Source: Limnomonas spitsbergensis (taxonomy: Eukaryota; Chlorophyta; Chlorophyceae; Chlamydomonadales). Taken from it: a stretch of DNA of 64,000 bases. The notes beneath the pieces were generated by a model. The model saw nothing but the letters and a program-made list of their open reading frames with translations. It was not told the DNA's origin and made no database searches. The stretch spans positions 558,001 through 622,000 of the forward strand of contig JAYJMM010000041.1 in assembly GCA_037349105.1 (NCBI GenBank). Direction: 5' to 3'. This document shows, piece by piece, positions 22,801 through 32,680 of the stretch (position 1 is its first letter; each line of letters opens with the position of its first letter). Made by a program: the position numbers and the translations under genes.

Positions 22801-25800
22801 GAGGGGCAGTTGAGAAGCAGGTGAAACTGTAAAATGGGCTGAGGGTCCCAGGTGCTGATTGCCAACATGCCCCTTCCTTGATGTGTCTGCATCGGTGCAG
22901 GATGAGCAGTCAGGAGGGACACCCGGAGCAACACGCGACTCTGCCCGTCAGCGCACCTCCAAGCCGTCGCCGGAGGTGCCGTGGGAGAGCTGTAGAACCG
23001 AGGCCTTACCTTTAGAGGCCTCGGCAAGAGCTAGCCACGCCTCGGATGCTGACCGAGAGGTCAGGCAGAGCGGTCTGAGCCGTCTGAGCAATGCGTGCTC
23101 GCAGCGCTGGTCCGGCACTGGCAGCGGGGAAGGCACTCCGAGGGCTTTGGGCACCAGCGAAGTGCCCTGGGTACCCTGGAGTGCTGAGGAGGCGCAGGAA
23201 GTGCTGGAGGATGAGGCCAGACAGGCAACAAGGAGGTGGCGCGCAGCGGCGGCGGCCGGCCCGCTCGCTGAGGGTGTTGTCGAGGACGGCCCTGCTGCAC
23301 CGTATCCAGCGCTGACTTCAGACAGTGATTGCGACGGACCTGCTGCGGCGCACGTGGGCGGGCGAGGGCGGCCGCCGCTGCCGCCAGGACTCAGCTCACG
23401 CAATATCCGACAGGACAGCTTCTCCAATGAGGCCATGTCGCCGGAGGATGGGGCTGTTCGGGCAGGCATGCACGGCGGCTCAGCGGCGACCACGCCACGC
23501 AAGGGGCGGACGGTAAGGAAAAGTGTGGAGAGAAGTGTGGAGGGAAGTGTGTGTGCCCTGTAGGGGAAGTGTGGAAGAAGACGTGGGTGCTTTCTGATCA
23601 AAAGGAGGGGGCACCTGCTCCCCGCTCTTTCTGTCGGCGGGGCAGGCCACCTCGATCCAGCTGTACACAAAGCAGTTGTGTGCCATGTCGCAGTATTCAA
23701 CGTGCATTGCTTGTCCTCCCCCCCCTTTCTCTCACAGGACGTGGGTGGGACTTTCCGTGATGTTTGGGAGGACTACCTGAACCGTGCCATGGGCCCTCAT
23801 TACTCCATGGTCAAGAGTGCGCACATGGGGCAGATCAGGTACAGGCAGAAAACAGAAGTGGCTGGGGGGACGAATACCCCCCTCACGTCACCCCCCCCTG
23901 CCCCTACACCTGCCTCCCCTCCATCTGCCCCCCCTCCCCCTGCCCCTACACCTGCCTCCCCTCCATCTGCCCCCCCCTCCCCCTGCCCCTACACCTGCCT
24001 CCCCTCCATCTGCCCCCCCTCCCCCTGCCCCTACACCTGCCTACACCTGCCTCCCCTCCATCTGCCCCCCCCTCCCCCTGCCCCTACACCTGCCTCCCCT
24101 CCATCTGCCCCCCCCTCCCCCTGCCCCTGCTCCTGCCTCCCCTCCATCTGCCCCCTCCCTCCCACCCCCCTGCACCTGCCCCTTGACCCTACCTTATCCC
24201 TCCATCTGCCCCCTCCCTCCCCCCCCCCCTGCACCTGCCCCTTGACCCTGCCTTATCCCTCCATCTGCCCCCTCCCTCCCCCCCCCTGCACCTGCCCCTT
24301 GACCCTGCCTTATCCCTCCTTCTGCCCCCTCCCTCCCCCCCCCCCCTGCACCTGCCCCTTGACCCTGCCTTATCCCTCCTTCTTCACCCCCCTGTCTACC
24401 CACCCCCTGCCCCTGATCCAAAATCAGGGGGAAACACAACCCTAGATACCCCGCCAAGTATGAGCTCCCCTAAACCCTATCAGGTTGCTGCTGTTTGCAG
24501 GCAAGTATGTGTAATTGTGTATGCAGCCGTCTAGCCTTAGTTAACCCTACACCCTCCACCTGCAGGCTGTTGCTGTTTGCACGCAATGATGTGTGTGCTG
24601 CTGTCAACCGTGTGGAGAAGGGTGTGCAGGCAACAGGCGTGGCCGGCGTGGCGACCAACAAGGGCGGGGTGGCCATTGGGATTCGTATCTGGGACACAGA
24701 GCTGTGTTTCATCAACAGTCATCTGGCAGCTCACCAGGACAAGTGGGTGAGGGGCGCGGGTTACAGGTGAAGGGATAGATGTGTAACTAGGACACGGAGC
24801 TGCGTTCATTAACAGCCACCAGGACAAGTGGGTGCTGCCTGGGAGAGGGAGCGAGAGAGGGATGGCTGGCTTGTACATCTTTGTTTGGGTGAGGCCGTAT
24901 ATGCTTTTCAAGAGGGTGAGGCCGTTCGTTTTATTTTCTGATCTGATGTTCTGATCTGGCAGTGGTTGCAAGAAGTGTGTGGGGGCTTTAGTGTGTGTGG
25001 GAGATAGGGTGCAACCTGCATAACAAAGGGTGCTTGCTGATAGCCCCCTCGCTGCTCACTGAGGAGCCTGACTATCGATGACGGCCCCTCTGCTCGCAAG
25101 AATGCATGGCCGTATCTGCCGAGGTTTCAATACGCCAAGCAGGATCAGTGGGATTGAGGTGGGGGAGGGATTCAGTGCTGGCCCTTTCAATTATACTGCT
25201 GAGCAGTGGTGTTTGAAGAGGCTGGCCTGTTGCGCTCTTGCCAGTTGTGTTCCAGCTTGGTTTTGAATGTGCACCCGATATACCCTTAGGAGGGCAGCCA
25301 GGTGGCCAACACCAGAGGCCCACTCGGATGCGGCCCTGGCCTACCTACCGCCGATGGCCCAAGAGAAGTACATGCTTCACCATGAATAAACAGGGCGTGC
25401 TTCACGAGGACCCTTGAGCCTTGAGGCGTGGACGTAGTTGAATTGTCCACACCTGTGTGTTGCCCTGTGTCCAGGACCAAGGTGAGGAACGGCAACTACC
25501 GCGACATTGTGCGGGGCCTCCGCATGGACCCGCATGGCATGGATGTGCTCACAGGTAGGGGGCCTCCGCATGGACCCGCATGGCATGGATGTGCTCACAG
25601 GTAGGGGGCCTCCGCATGGACCCGCATGGCATGGATGTACTCACAGGTAGGGGGCCTCCGCATGGACCCGCATGGCATGGATGTGCTCACAGGTAGGGGG
25701 CCTCCGCATGGACCCGGATGGCATGGATGTGCTCACAGGTAGGGGGAGGCATGGAGACGGGGAGCGAGGGTGAGCGAGCATGGCATGGATATGCTCGCAG

Positions 25801-28800
25801 GTAGGGGGAAGGAGCAGGAGACAGGGAGCGGTTGACACAGGACTTGCTTCAGGTAGTGGGATAACGGTACTGACGATCTGGCGGAGTTACAACGGATGTC
25901 CTCACAGGTAGGGTGAGGGCGCAGGAGACGGGGAGCGGCAGACACAGAACTGGCTTGAGGTAATGGGATAACGGTACGGACGATGCTGGCGGAGTTACTA
26001 TGTGGCAAACGGGAGCTGAAGGCGGTCGAGGAGGAGGAAGACTGGCGGGGGAAGAGCGACGTTTTGATCCGTTGCGTTAGATCTAAGGCTTGAAGCTGAT
26101 TATGGATTCGGACGGCATTAGCATTAGGCTCACATGTGACCTCCCTGCCTGAAGTGTGCCATCCAGGTTGTCTCTCAGAAAGTATCTGAACCTGCTGCAC
26201 CCTCTGCATCCCCCATTCCCCCTTTCCTCGCTCAGGCTGTCATCATGGATTCAGATGGCATTAGCACATGCAACTTCCCTGCCTGAAGAGCTATCCCCCT
26301 TTCCTCGCTCAGGCTATCATCATGTGTTCTGGGTGGGCGACTTGAACTACCGACTGGACTATGGCAGCCAGGCCTGGCACCCAACAGAGTCGCCCTCCCA
26401 GACGCAATTTGAAGAGCTGGTGACCAAGGTGAGAAAAAAGGGGATGAACGAGCGAGCTGTGCCTGCTTGGGCCTGTTGGTTTTGCTGTTTGGGTTTTTTT
26501 TGCTGTTTGGAGAAATGGGCGAGCTGCGCCTGCTTGGGCCTGTTCGTTTTGCTGTTTGCTTGGCATCCGAGGTTTGAAAGAAGGATCAATTTGCCTCTCT
26601 TTGACCGGTCGTTTGCTGCTTGTTTCACGAGTAAGTTAAATGAGCCGTCGTCCACAGTGCTTATTTTCGGCTGCCAGTCAAAGGCCCGATCGGAACCAAA
26701 CCTGGACTGGCCTAGTACTGGTGGCCAAAGCTGCATGGCCGGCCACAATGGGGGCCGCCAGGTAGAGGCCGGAGTGTAGCGGACATGTAGCTGGTTCACA
26801 AAAAAATAAACACTGGTGGTCCACGTTAAGAATGAAACAGAGGGATGCACACCTGGGACTGGTGGTGTGTGCTGTTGGTGCCCCGAGGACCCTTGACGAG
26901 CTGCTGTCCAAGGCAATAATAAGCCATGAGGCATGTAGCAAGCCAAGAGGAGGGAAAGAGTAAGAAATCTGTGCATGCTTTGGACCATGCTTTGGACTGG
27001 TCTTCTGCTGTTCTTTTAATGTCTTGGTTTAAGAGAGGGAGAGCCAAGTCTGCCTGGGACTGGTTTTAGAAAGAGGGAAAGCCAAGTCTGACTTGGACAG
27101 ATTTGTTCCATTTGTTTGGTGTTTAAGTTTTACCTTTGCTCTGTTATTTTTGGAAAAGAAGTCTTTGATACCCTCCTGGGCTGGGACATGGATGCCCCCA
27201 TTTGTATGTCAGGAGCTGGTGCCCAAGGTGACCTTCATTGGCTGGCCACTGAACCTTGCAGGCACCCGTGCGTGCTCGGGCGCCTGCCTTCCAGACAGAA
27301 AGAAGGCTGTGCCCTTACCTGGGCCCGCCTTCCAACCACAGGAAACACACCCGGTTGCAATCCTGATGGTATCCACACCCAGTGACCCTTATCCCTTAGG
27401 GTGATTCCGACCCTGCAGACGGGAGAAGTACACCGGTGGTGTGAGCGCAGCGCTGCTTCTGCCCTCTTGTGTGTGCACAGGTGGATGCCGGGCGCTACCC
27501 CGAGCTGCTCCGCGGCGACCAGCTCCATAAGGAGATGGCAGCCATGCGCGCGTTCCTAGGTTTCAAGGAGGCGTTGATAGACTTCCCGCCCACGTTCAAG
27601 GTCGAGCGGCAGGACGGGCTGCACTACAAGAATCAGCGACTCCCGTCCTGGTGTGACCGCATTCTGTACCGCGCCAACGTGCCGTGCAGGCAAGCCCAGG
27701 TAAGGGAGTGGCACACAGGGCTGCACTACAAGATCCAGGGCCTGCCCGCGTGGTTTGAATTCATTTCTTTTGAAACGCGCCATCGTGGTCTGCGGGCAGG
27801 CCCGGGCAGGGGAGTAGGTCATACAGGAGGGCAGAGGGTGCCCGTCATTGTCTGAAAGGCCCACTCACCCAGTCTGAACTGTCCTCCACCCTCAACACCC
27901 CTGCCCACCCACCCACCCACCCACAGGTCCTGGACTACTTCACCGCATCCAACATTTCCATCTCTGAATTGTCCCCCTGCCCACCCATTCCACCACCCAC
28001 CCACCCCTACCCCACCACCCCTGCCCACCCACCCGCCCGCCCGTAGGTCCTGGACTACTTCTGCGCACTCAACGTCTCTATCTCTGAACAGTTCCCCTGC
28101 CCACCCACCCACCCACCCACCCGCAGGTCCTGGACTACTTCTGTGCGCCCAACGTTTCCACCTCTGACCACAAGCCGGTGGCGGCGGTGTTCAGCGTGCC
28201 CACCATCTGGCGCGTGCACGATGCCAGCGCCCTGGTGCCCGCCGGCAACGTCCACCTCGTCATCTCAAAGATATCGGTGGAGGGGTTATTCATCCTGAGG
28301 CGTCGGAAGGCTGCCGAAGTCACCAACACGATGCCCAACCCCTACGTGATGATCATGGTGTGCGGGGGCCTGGGCAGGTCCGCGGTCGGGAACATTGGGT
28401 TGGATGTGCGACATACTCCTGACCTTGAGAACCCCAAATACAGGACCCTGCTCGAGGGCCATGTGCACTTCTGCAATGATGCGGCTCCCTTGGGGTCCCA
28501 TGACCTCTTTGCTTGTTTTACAATGTGTGAGGCCGGCCGCCTAATCCTAGAAAACCTGAGACGCTAATATAAATAGCAGCGGGGTGTGCATGTGGCCCTC
28601 GTCGTCAGCCGAGAAAAGGCGAGCATGACCTGCAACAGAGGGTTGGGTGCAGGGTCTGTTCATCCCCAGGTGCTGGAAGGCACTGCAAGTCGCTAACACG
28701 ATGCCCAAACTATCCCTTATGAAAGGATGGGTGTTTGTTTCTTCCGGACAGGATGCCTCCTTTGGTAGCCCATCACCCAGCCACTGAGGGCCTGATTGGG

Positions 28801-30361
28801 GCAAAACTTTGACCGCTTGCCGCATGACCGGCCACGTCAGGGCCTCCTGCTGGAATCTGCTGAAACGTACAGGAGCCAGGAATTATGAGCATTCATCGTC
28901 ATGAGGTGCTCAACATGTTACCCTTGAGTGCAATCCGTGACCGAATGCCCAGCCTTCCCCCTAAAGGCAATCGGGTGGTCCCGCCAGGTCATCCTCATAC
29001 AAGCAATGGAACACTTCCATGCTCTGCACCCTGGCTCTACTTCCCTCTGCCACGGGTTGCTGGGTGCGAGGAGAGGGGGCTGCTCCTAGGTCCCTAGCAG
29101 AGCTGCCCCCTGAACCTGCTGCCCACCCCCTCCCCGCGCTCCAGGGCCACTGCCTGCTGGATGGCGAGTACCGCACGCCAGTGATGCGAGGCACGCGAGA
29201 CCCGGTGTGGAGTGATGCCGTGGAGATCGCGGTCAAGCCTGTAGTTGCGGAGGACTTGTTCAACTATTGCCTGCTGGTGGGTGCAGGGAGAGGGCAGCAG
29301 GTTCAGGGGGCCAGCTCTGCTGGTGGGTGCAGGGTAGCAACCAAGGGGATTGAAAGAACTAGAATCTGTACTGCTGTGCTCATGCATAAGCTAGATGCAC
29401 CTAAGTCGAGGCATGGCCTGACATGTGCTCTGCCTTTCCCCCTTCCTCTCTGCCCTGCCCCCTCCACTCTACCCTACCCTGCCCCCCTCCAACCTGACCT
29501 GCCCCCCTCCACTCCGCCCTGCCTCCCTTCCACTCTACCCTGCCCCCCCTCCACTCTACCTGCCCCCTGCCTCCGCTTCAGGTCCGTGTGATGGACCGCC
29601 AGGACGGCAAGCTGCTGCCCTCAGGAGGCACCCACAGCACACTAGCCCGATGCGTGTTGCCCCTCGCGGAGGCGGCCCAGCTGGTCATGGACTTTCGGAA
29701 CGGCAAGTCGATCGCGACCGGACGGGGTGGCCCTGCTGAGGTGACTGTTCGGCAGCAGCTGGAACACAACGGGCTGCCGGCTGGGCTCATCACTTTCAAG
29801 ATGCACCTTAAGATGCCTGGGAAGTCGGCCAAGGCAAAGCCAAGGTTGAGCCACCCTTCGATGCCGTCTATGGCGGCCATGAGCCGACTGGTGCGCAGCA
29901 GCATGGCGTTTGGCATGAGGTCCAGTGGCTCAGGTACGACCGGCCTGGGTGCCCCCCCCGCCTTGTCCCTAAACAAGTCCGCGAGCGGGAGGCTGTTGTC
30001 GACCATGGGGCGCCTCATGATGCCCCACCTCCGGCATCCGAAGGCATCAGAGGGGCCAGGCGCCAACGACAGTGGCGAGGGCAGCTTGGCGTCTGATGAG
30101 GGACGCACGTCGCCGGCAGCCAAGCCCCTGTCAGCCATCGGGCGGATGATCAGGGTCAGCATGGGTATGAGGCCCCAGCCCCAGCCCCAGCGCTCCGTTG
30201 TCAAAGAAATACGCTCCTCGCGTGGCGTGCGGTTCCGCGAGGAGGATGAGGACGGCCACGCGGGCATCAGGGTAGCTGGGCCGCCTGAAAGGGCCCGCCA
30301 GAGGGCCGCTCATAGCATCGACTACGATTTAGGCTGGCCGAGCTTACCGGCGGGCGCGTAG
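16881..30361 (+). CDS. C2-IPPc-C2 inositol polyphosphate 5-phosphatase, 15 exons, about 1619 aa
   Basis: Exons: 16881-18094, 18464-18614, 19083-19202, 19638-19736, 20632-20785, 21792-22465, 22901-23512, 23738-23838, 24566-24742, 25475-25554, 26313-26428, 27481-27699, 28127-28357, 29145-29276, 29582-30361 (4860 nt, all GT-AG, phases consistent). Residues 1-404 are low complexity with an imperfect KEAPAPIKQ/PTPLQEAL repeat (about 73-180). A C2 domain spans about 410-540. The catalytic IPPc domain shows TWNVGN (550-555), VQEC (581-584), TNKGGV, NSHLAAH, WVGDLNYR (1134-1141), PSWCDRIL (1221-1228) and SDHKPV (1252-1257), i.e. all Mg-binding and catalytic motifs. A second C2 follows (about 1268-1440), then a basic Ser-rich tail. 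It should remove the 5-phosphate of phosphoinositides or inositol phosphates at membranes. A 421-residue disordered insert (588-1008) splits the catalytic domain. The start is uncertain: the frame is open upstream but 16881 is the first in-frame ATG. Confidence 0.9.
17097..17410 (+). repeat. Coding minisatellite in exon 1 of the 5-phosphatase gene
   Basis: Imperfect repeats of about 33 bp (and multiples) encode KEAPAPIKQ, VPTPLQEAL and KPVKEAPAP-type segments. The unit length keeps the frame, as expected for a tolerated coding repeat. This differs from the intronic arrays of this window, whose units (28, 35, 43, 46 bp) are not multiples of 3. Confidence 0.8.
20452..20680 (+). repeat. Duplicated 3' splice site and exon-5 start in intron 4
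   Basis: The true junction TTGCAG|GTCCAGGTCCAGATC (exon start 20632) has a close copy at about 20534-20585, including TTGCAGGTCCAGGTCCAAATC and GCGGAGCGCGTCC. A more diverged copy lies at about 20458-20505. Only the last continues into the conserved TWNVGN sequence. Confidence 0.75.
23880..24410 (+). repeat. C/T-rich compound minisatellite in intron 8
   Basis: Two sub-arrays. The first has CCCCTACACCTGCCTCCCCTCCATCTGCC-like units of about 35-40 bp (23890-24160). The second has CTGCACCTGCCCCTTGACCC and TGCCTTATCCCTC segments, about 60-bp units (24165-24390). Almost all pyrimidine on the coding strand. It starts about 45 bp after the exon 8 donor (23838). Pro-rich frames over it are artefacts. 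Confidence 0.88.
25509..25907 (+). repeat. 46-bp tandem array containing the exon 10 end and its splice donor
   Basis: The last 46 bp of exon 10 (ending at 25554) are repeated in the intron four more times almost exactly, with ends at 25600, 25646, 25692 and 25738. Two more degraded copies end at 25800 and 25907. Every copy ends in CAG followed by GTAGGG, a good donor. 46 is not a multiple of 3, and a TAG stop appears on read-through, so only the first donor gives a productive mRNA. Confidence 0.9.
26655..26815 (-). mobile_element. hAT-type MITE, copy in 5-phosphatase intron 11
   Basis: Inverted relative to the copy at 5160. Termini are CAGTGCTTATTTTCGGC on the left and AAAAAAATAAACACTG on the right. 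Flanks GTCGTCCA (26647-26654) and GTGGTCCA (26816-26823) match at 7 of 8 bases, consistent with an aged target-site duplication. Confidence 0.8.
26816..26905 (-). repeat. Repeat adjoining the MITE, inverted copy at 30443-30531
   Basis: About 90 bp including CCACGTTAAGAATGAAACAG and GATGCACACCTGGGACTGG. It recurs in opposite orientation at about 30443-30531, again next to a MITE copy. It may be internal sequence of a longer relative of the MITE. Confidence 0.75.
27926..28150 (+). repeat. Triplicated 3' splice site and exon 13 start
   Basis: Three copies of a CCCACCC-rich tract ending in AG, followed by GTCCTGGACTACTTC, occur with exon-like starts at 27927, 28047 and 28127. Spacings are 120 and 80 bp. 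Only the third continues into the conserved SDHKPV motif. Use of the first or second would shift the frame (200 and 80 nt added). Confidence 0.9.
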
Positions 30362-30531
30362 GGATAGCCGCCACCCTGTAGACTGCTCACAGCACTCGGC
30401 TGGCAGCCAGTGTTTGGTTTTTCGTGAACCAGCTGCATGTCAGCAGCTTGTCCAGGGTAGCTGGGGCACCAACAGCACACACCACCAGTCCCAGGTGTGC
30501 ATCCCTCTGTTTCATTCTTAACGTGGACCAC

Positions 30532-30691
30532 CAGTGTTTATTTTTCCGTGAACCAGCTGTATGTCCGCTACACTCCGGCCTCTACCCCGCTGCCAGCCAT
30601 GCTGCTTTGGCCACCAGTTGTAGGCCGGTCCAATGGATTGTCCCAATCAGGCCTGCCTAAGTTTGATTGGCAGCCGGGGAAAAAAGCCCTG
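30532..30691 (+). mobile_element. hAT-type MITE copy downstream of the 5-phosphatase gene
   Basis: Starts CAGTGTTTATTTTTCCGTGA, carries the family core CCGCTACACTCCGGCC, and ends near GGAAAAAAGCCCTG. The right terminus is degraded and no target-site duplication is seen. A separate left-end fragment of the same family, CAGTGTTTGGTTTTTCGTGA, lies at 30408-30446. Confidence 0.75.
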
Positions 30692-32194
30692 CGTCAGACG
30701 AGGGAAAGCATTGAGGGCGGGCCACCCTGGCCCTGGAGCGCCTGATCCAGGCAGACTGGATGGGCAAAACCTTTTTAATTTTTTACGTGGTGGTGCTGTA
30801 CTGAACTCCCTTGTACCCATGTCATGTTTTGTGACTGGGGCTTGTCGTCCGCACTTTGTGGTTCATTCCCACGCCAATGGTCTGTGGGTGTGTGTTTGTT
30901 GCTCGCCCAGGGGGGCGCTGTTTTTCCACTCGCTGCCCCAGTTTATATTTTGTTCCAGCCGGTTTAGGGGCACCAGTCCCATGCATCAAACGTGATACCC
31001 CGCCGGACGCACAATACAATGTAGGGTCTAGGTCATCCTTCCATATGTTGATTTTTTATTTTGTACAGGTGGGTAACATTTAGTCACAATTTGGTGGTGT
31101 TCTAGTCTGTGAGCACACTTGCCATCCTTGATTGCCATGCCTTACACGGCGCTCATCCCTTGCCTTTCAATCAATTATTGAATTCACTCATACATTCAGT
31201 AATGAAACTTAATCATATGAACAGTTGAGCAACCCTCTAGTGATATATTTTCTTTCATATCGGGGAAATAGGAGCATTCAAGTCTGCTTTTCCCCAAATG
31301 GTTGAGTGTCGTTCATCCAGCAGCTTGGTGCTATGTGCGGATGTGCCTGATGTGATCAGAAAGTTGCACTATGGTATGATGCATCTCCGGTGTGCCGTAT
31401 TTGTTACATGCCTTGTTAGCCTGTTGCCCTGGTCTATTATCGGTGCTGTCATAGTTGATTTTTGTACCATTGCACCATGGGCCATTTCATGTGGACATTT
31501 CATGAACGAGACATCGAGCCAAGTGATTAAACGAAGTTGAGAGGCTTGCTTCCCATTATGATTGCCCTGAGAGGCTCATTTGCCACCAGATGTTACTTGA
31601 CGCTACTAGGTGACTCATGGGCCTGCTAATGGGCATGTTGTCGACTTGTGATGATGAGGATTGGCTGACGAATTAATTGATGGACTTGATAGCTAGGAGA
31701 TAGAAGGCTTGGGTGTCGCCAGAAGGAGGTCAAATAATGTCAACATGTCAGCTTCCCAGAGGCTGTGAAAGATGGAGTGCCATGATTAAGTCCTTCGGTC
31801 TTCTCAGTGACTGTTGAGAGGTCCCACCTTATCCTTGGTAAGGGGCAGAATATCACAATTGGAGGTTAGTCCCAGTTTACAAGTAACAAGAACAAAACTC
31901 GGTCATCTTGACTGAAGTAGGAAAGAAAGGATACCTGAGGAGAGCCCAGGGCTGGGACTCTGGAGTAGCAGAATCTTAGTGGGGGATCCGAGACGTAAAA
32001 AAAATGTACATATCGTGGCGGTGTACCCTTACGTCGAGACAGCATGACCTGAAGGGGGAATGAACCCGCCTGATCCTAGGAGCTTAGACAAGCCAAGGCA
32101 GCTGTCAACGACGTAACACCTCTGGGCCATGGTAAACTTGCTTTCCTGTCCATCCTCTTGTGCCTTCTTCCTTGACTTTCCTGCCTGGCTTTAT

Positions 32195-32248
32195 GTTTGC
32201 CGACGTGGCCAAGCTTTATTTAAGCAGGGCCCAGAGGTGTAGCATCAT
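32195..32248 (+). repeat. Dispersed short element, copy 2
   Basis: Contains TTTGCCGACGTGGCCAAGCT and TTAAGCAGGGCCCAGAGGTG. The same block is at 45256-45310 and 51619-51673. A short inverted copy of its core (ACGTAACACCTCTGGGCC) lies at 32109-32127, so 32109-32240 could fold as a hairpin. Confidence 0.5.
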
Positions 32249-32680
32249 GCACAAGAAGGCCCGGCCGCGTGGGTGCCCAACTGTTCAGAGGGGGGAAAAG
32301 AAGAAATTGAAAGGAAGAGGGACCACAAAATGAACAAAAGGAGAGGCCGGAAAGGCAAACAAGTCCGACACCTGTGCTCCTCTAGTAACTAGCCCTCAAG
32401 GCAGCTGTGAAGTGCAATTCGTGCACAGTCCCAGAGGAGCATCCTCATTGATGCATCGGACAGGCACCCTACAACCGATTCAATCACTCCATCAACCAGG
32501 ACAGCAGGCCAAGCAACAGCGACCACCCTGGGCTAGCAGCCAACACACCACCACAACTCCCTCTCCCTTCCTCTTTCAGCTAGGCAGAGCAGCACCCAGA
32601 GGAAACGATGATGGTAGACCCGCCTCCAGCAGGCCTCTCCATCCTACCCTGATGAACAGGCACGGCCGGACAGTGACAGT

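Larger units (their letters stand above)
30362..32680. other. Convergent 3' region between 5-phosphatase and chitinase-like genes
   Basis: This holds the 3' UTRs of two convergent genes. It contains a truncated MITE end (30408-30446), a full MITE (30532-30691), the dispersed short element (32195-32248) with a short inverted copy of its core at 32109-32127, and otherwise AT-richer sequence. Open frames (for example 31298-31540) show no splice sites, domain or homology I can recognise. Confidence 0.55.

Noticed and set aside
31298..31540. 80-codon plus-strand frame with hydrophobic segments
   Set aside because: Isolated, with no splice sites, domain or neighbour support. Likely chance in the 3' intergenic DNA.
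32045..32127. tRNA gene on the minus strand (A-box and B-box-like motifs)
   Set aside because: The acceptor ends do not pair and the anticodon arm does not fold. Kept only as a possible SINE hint.
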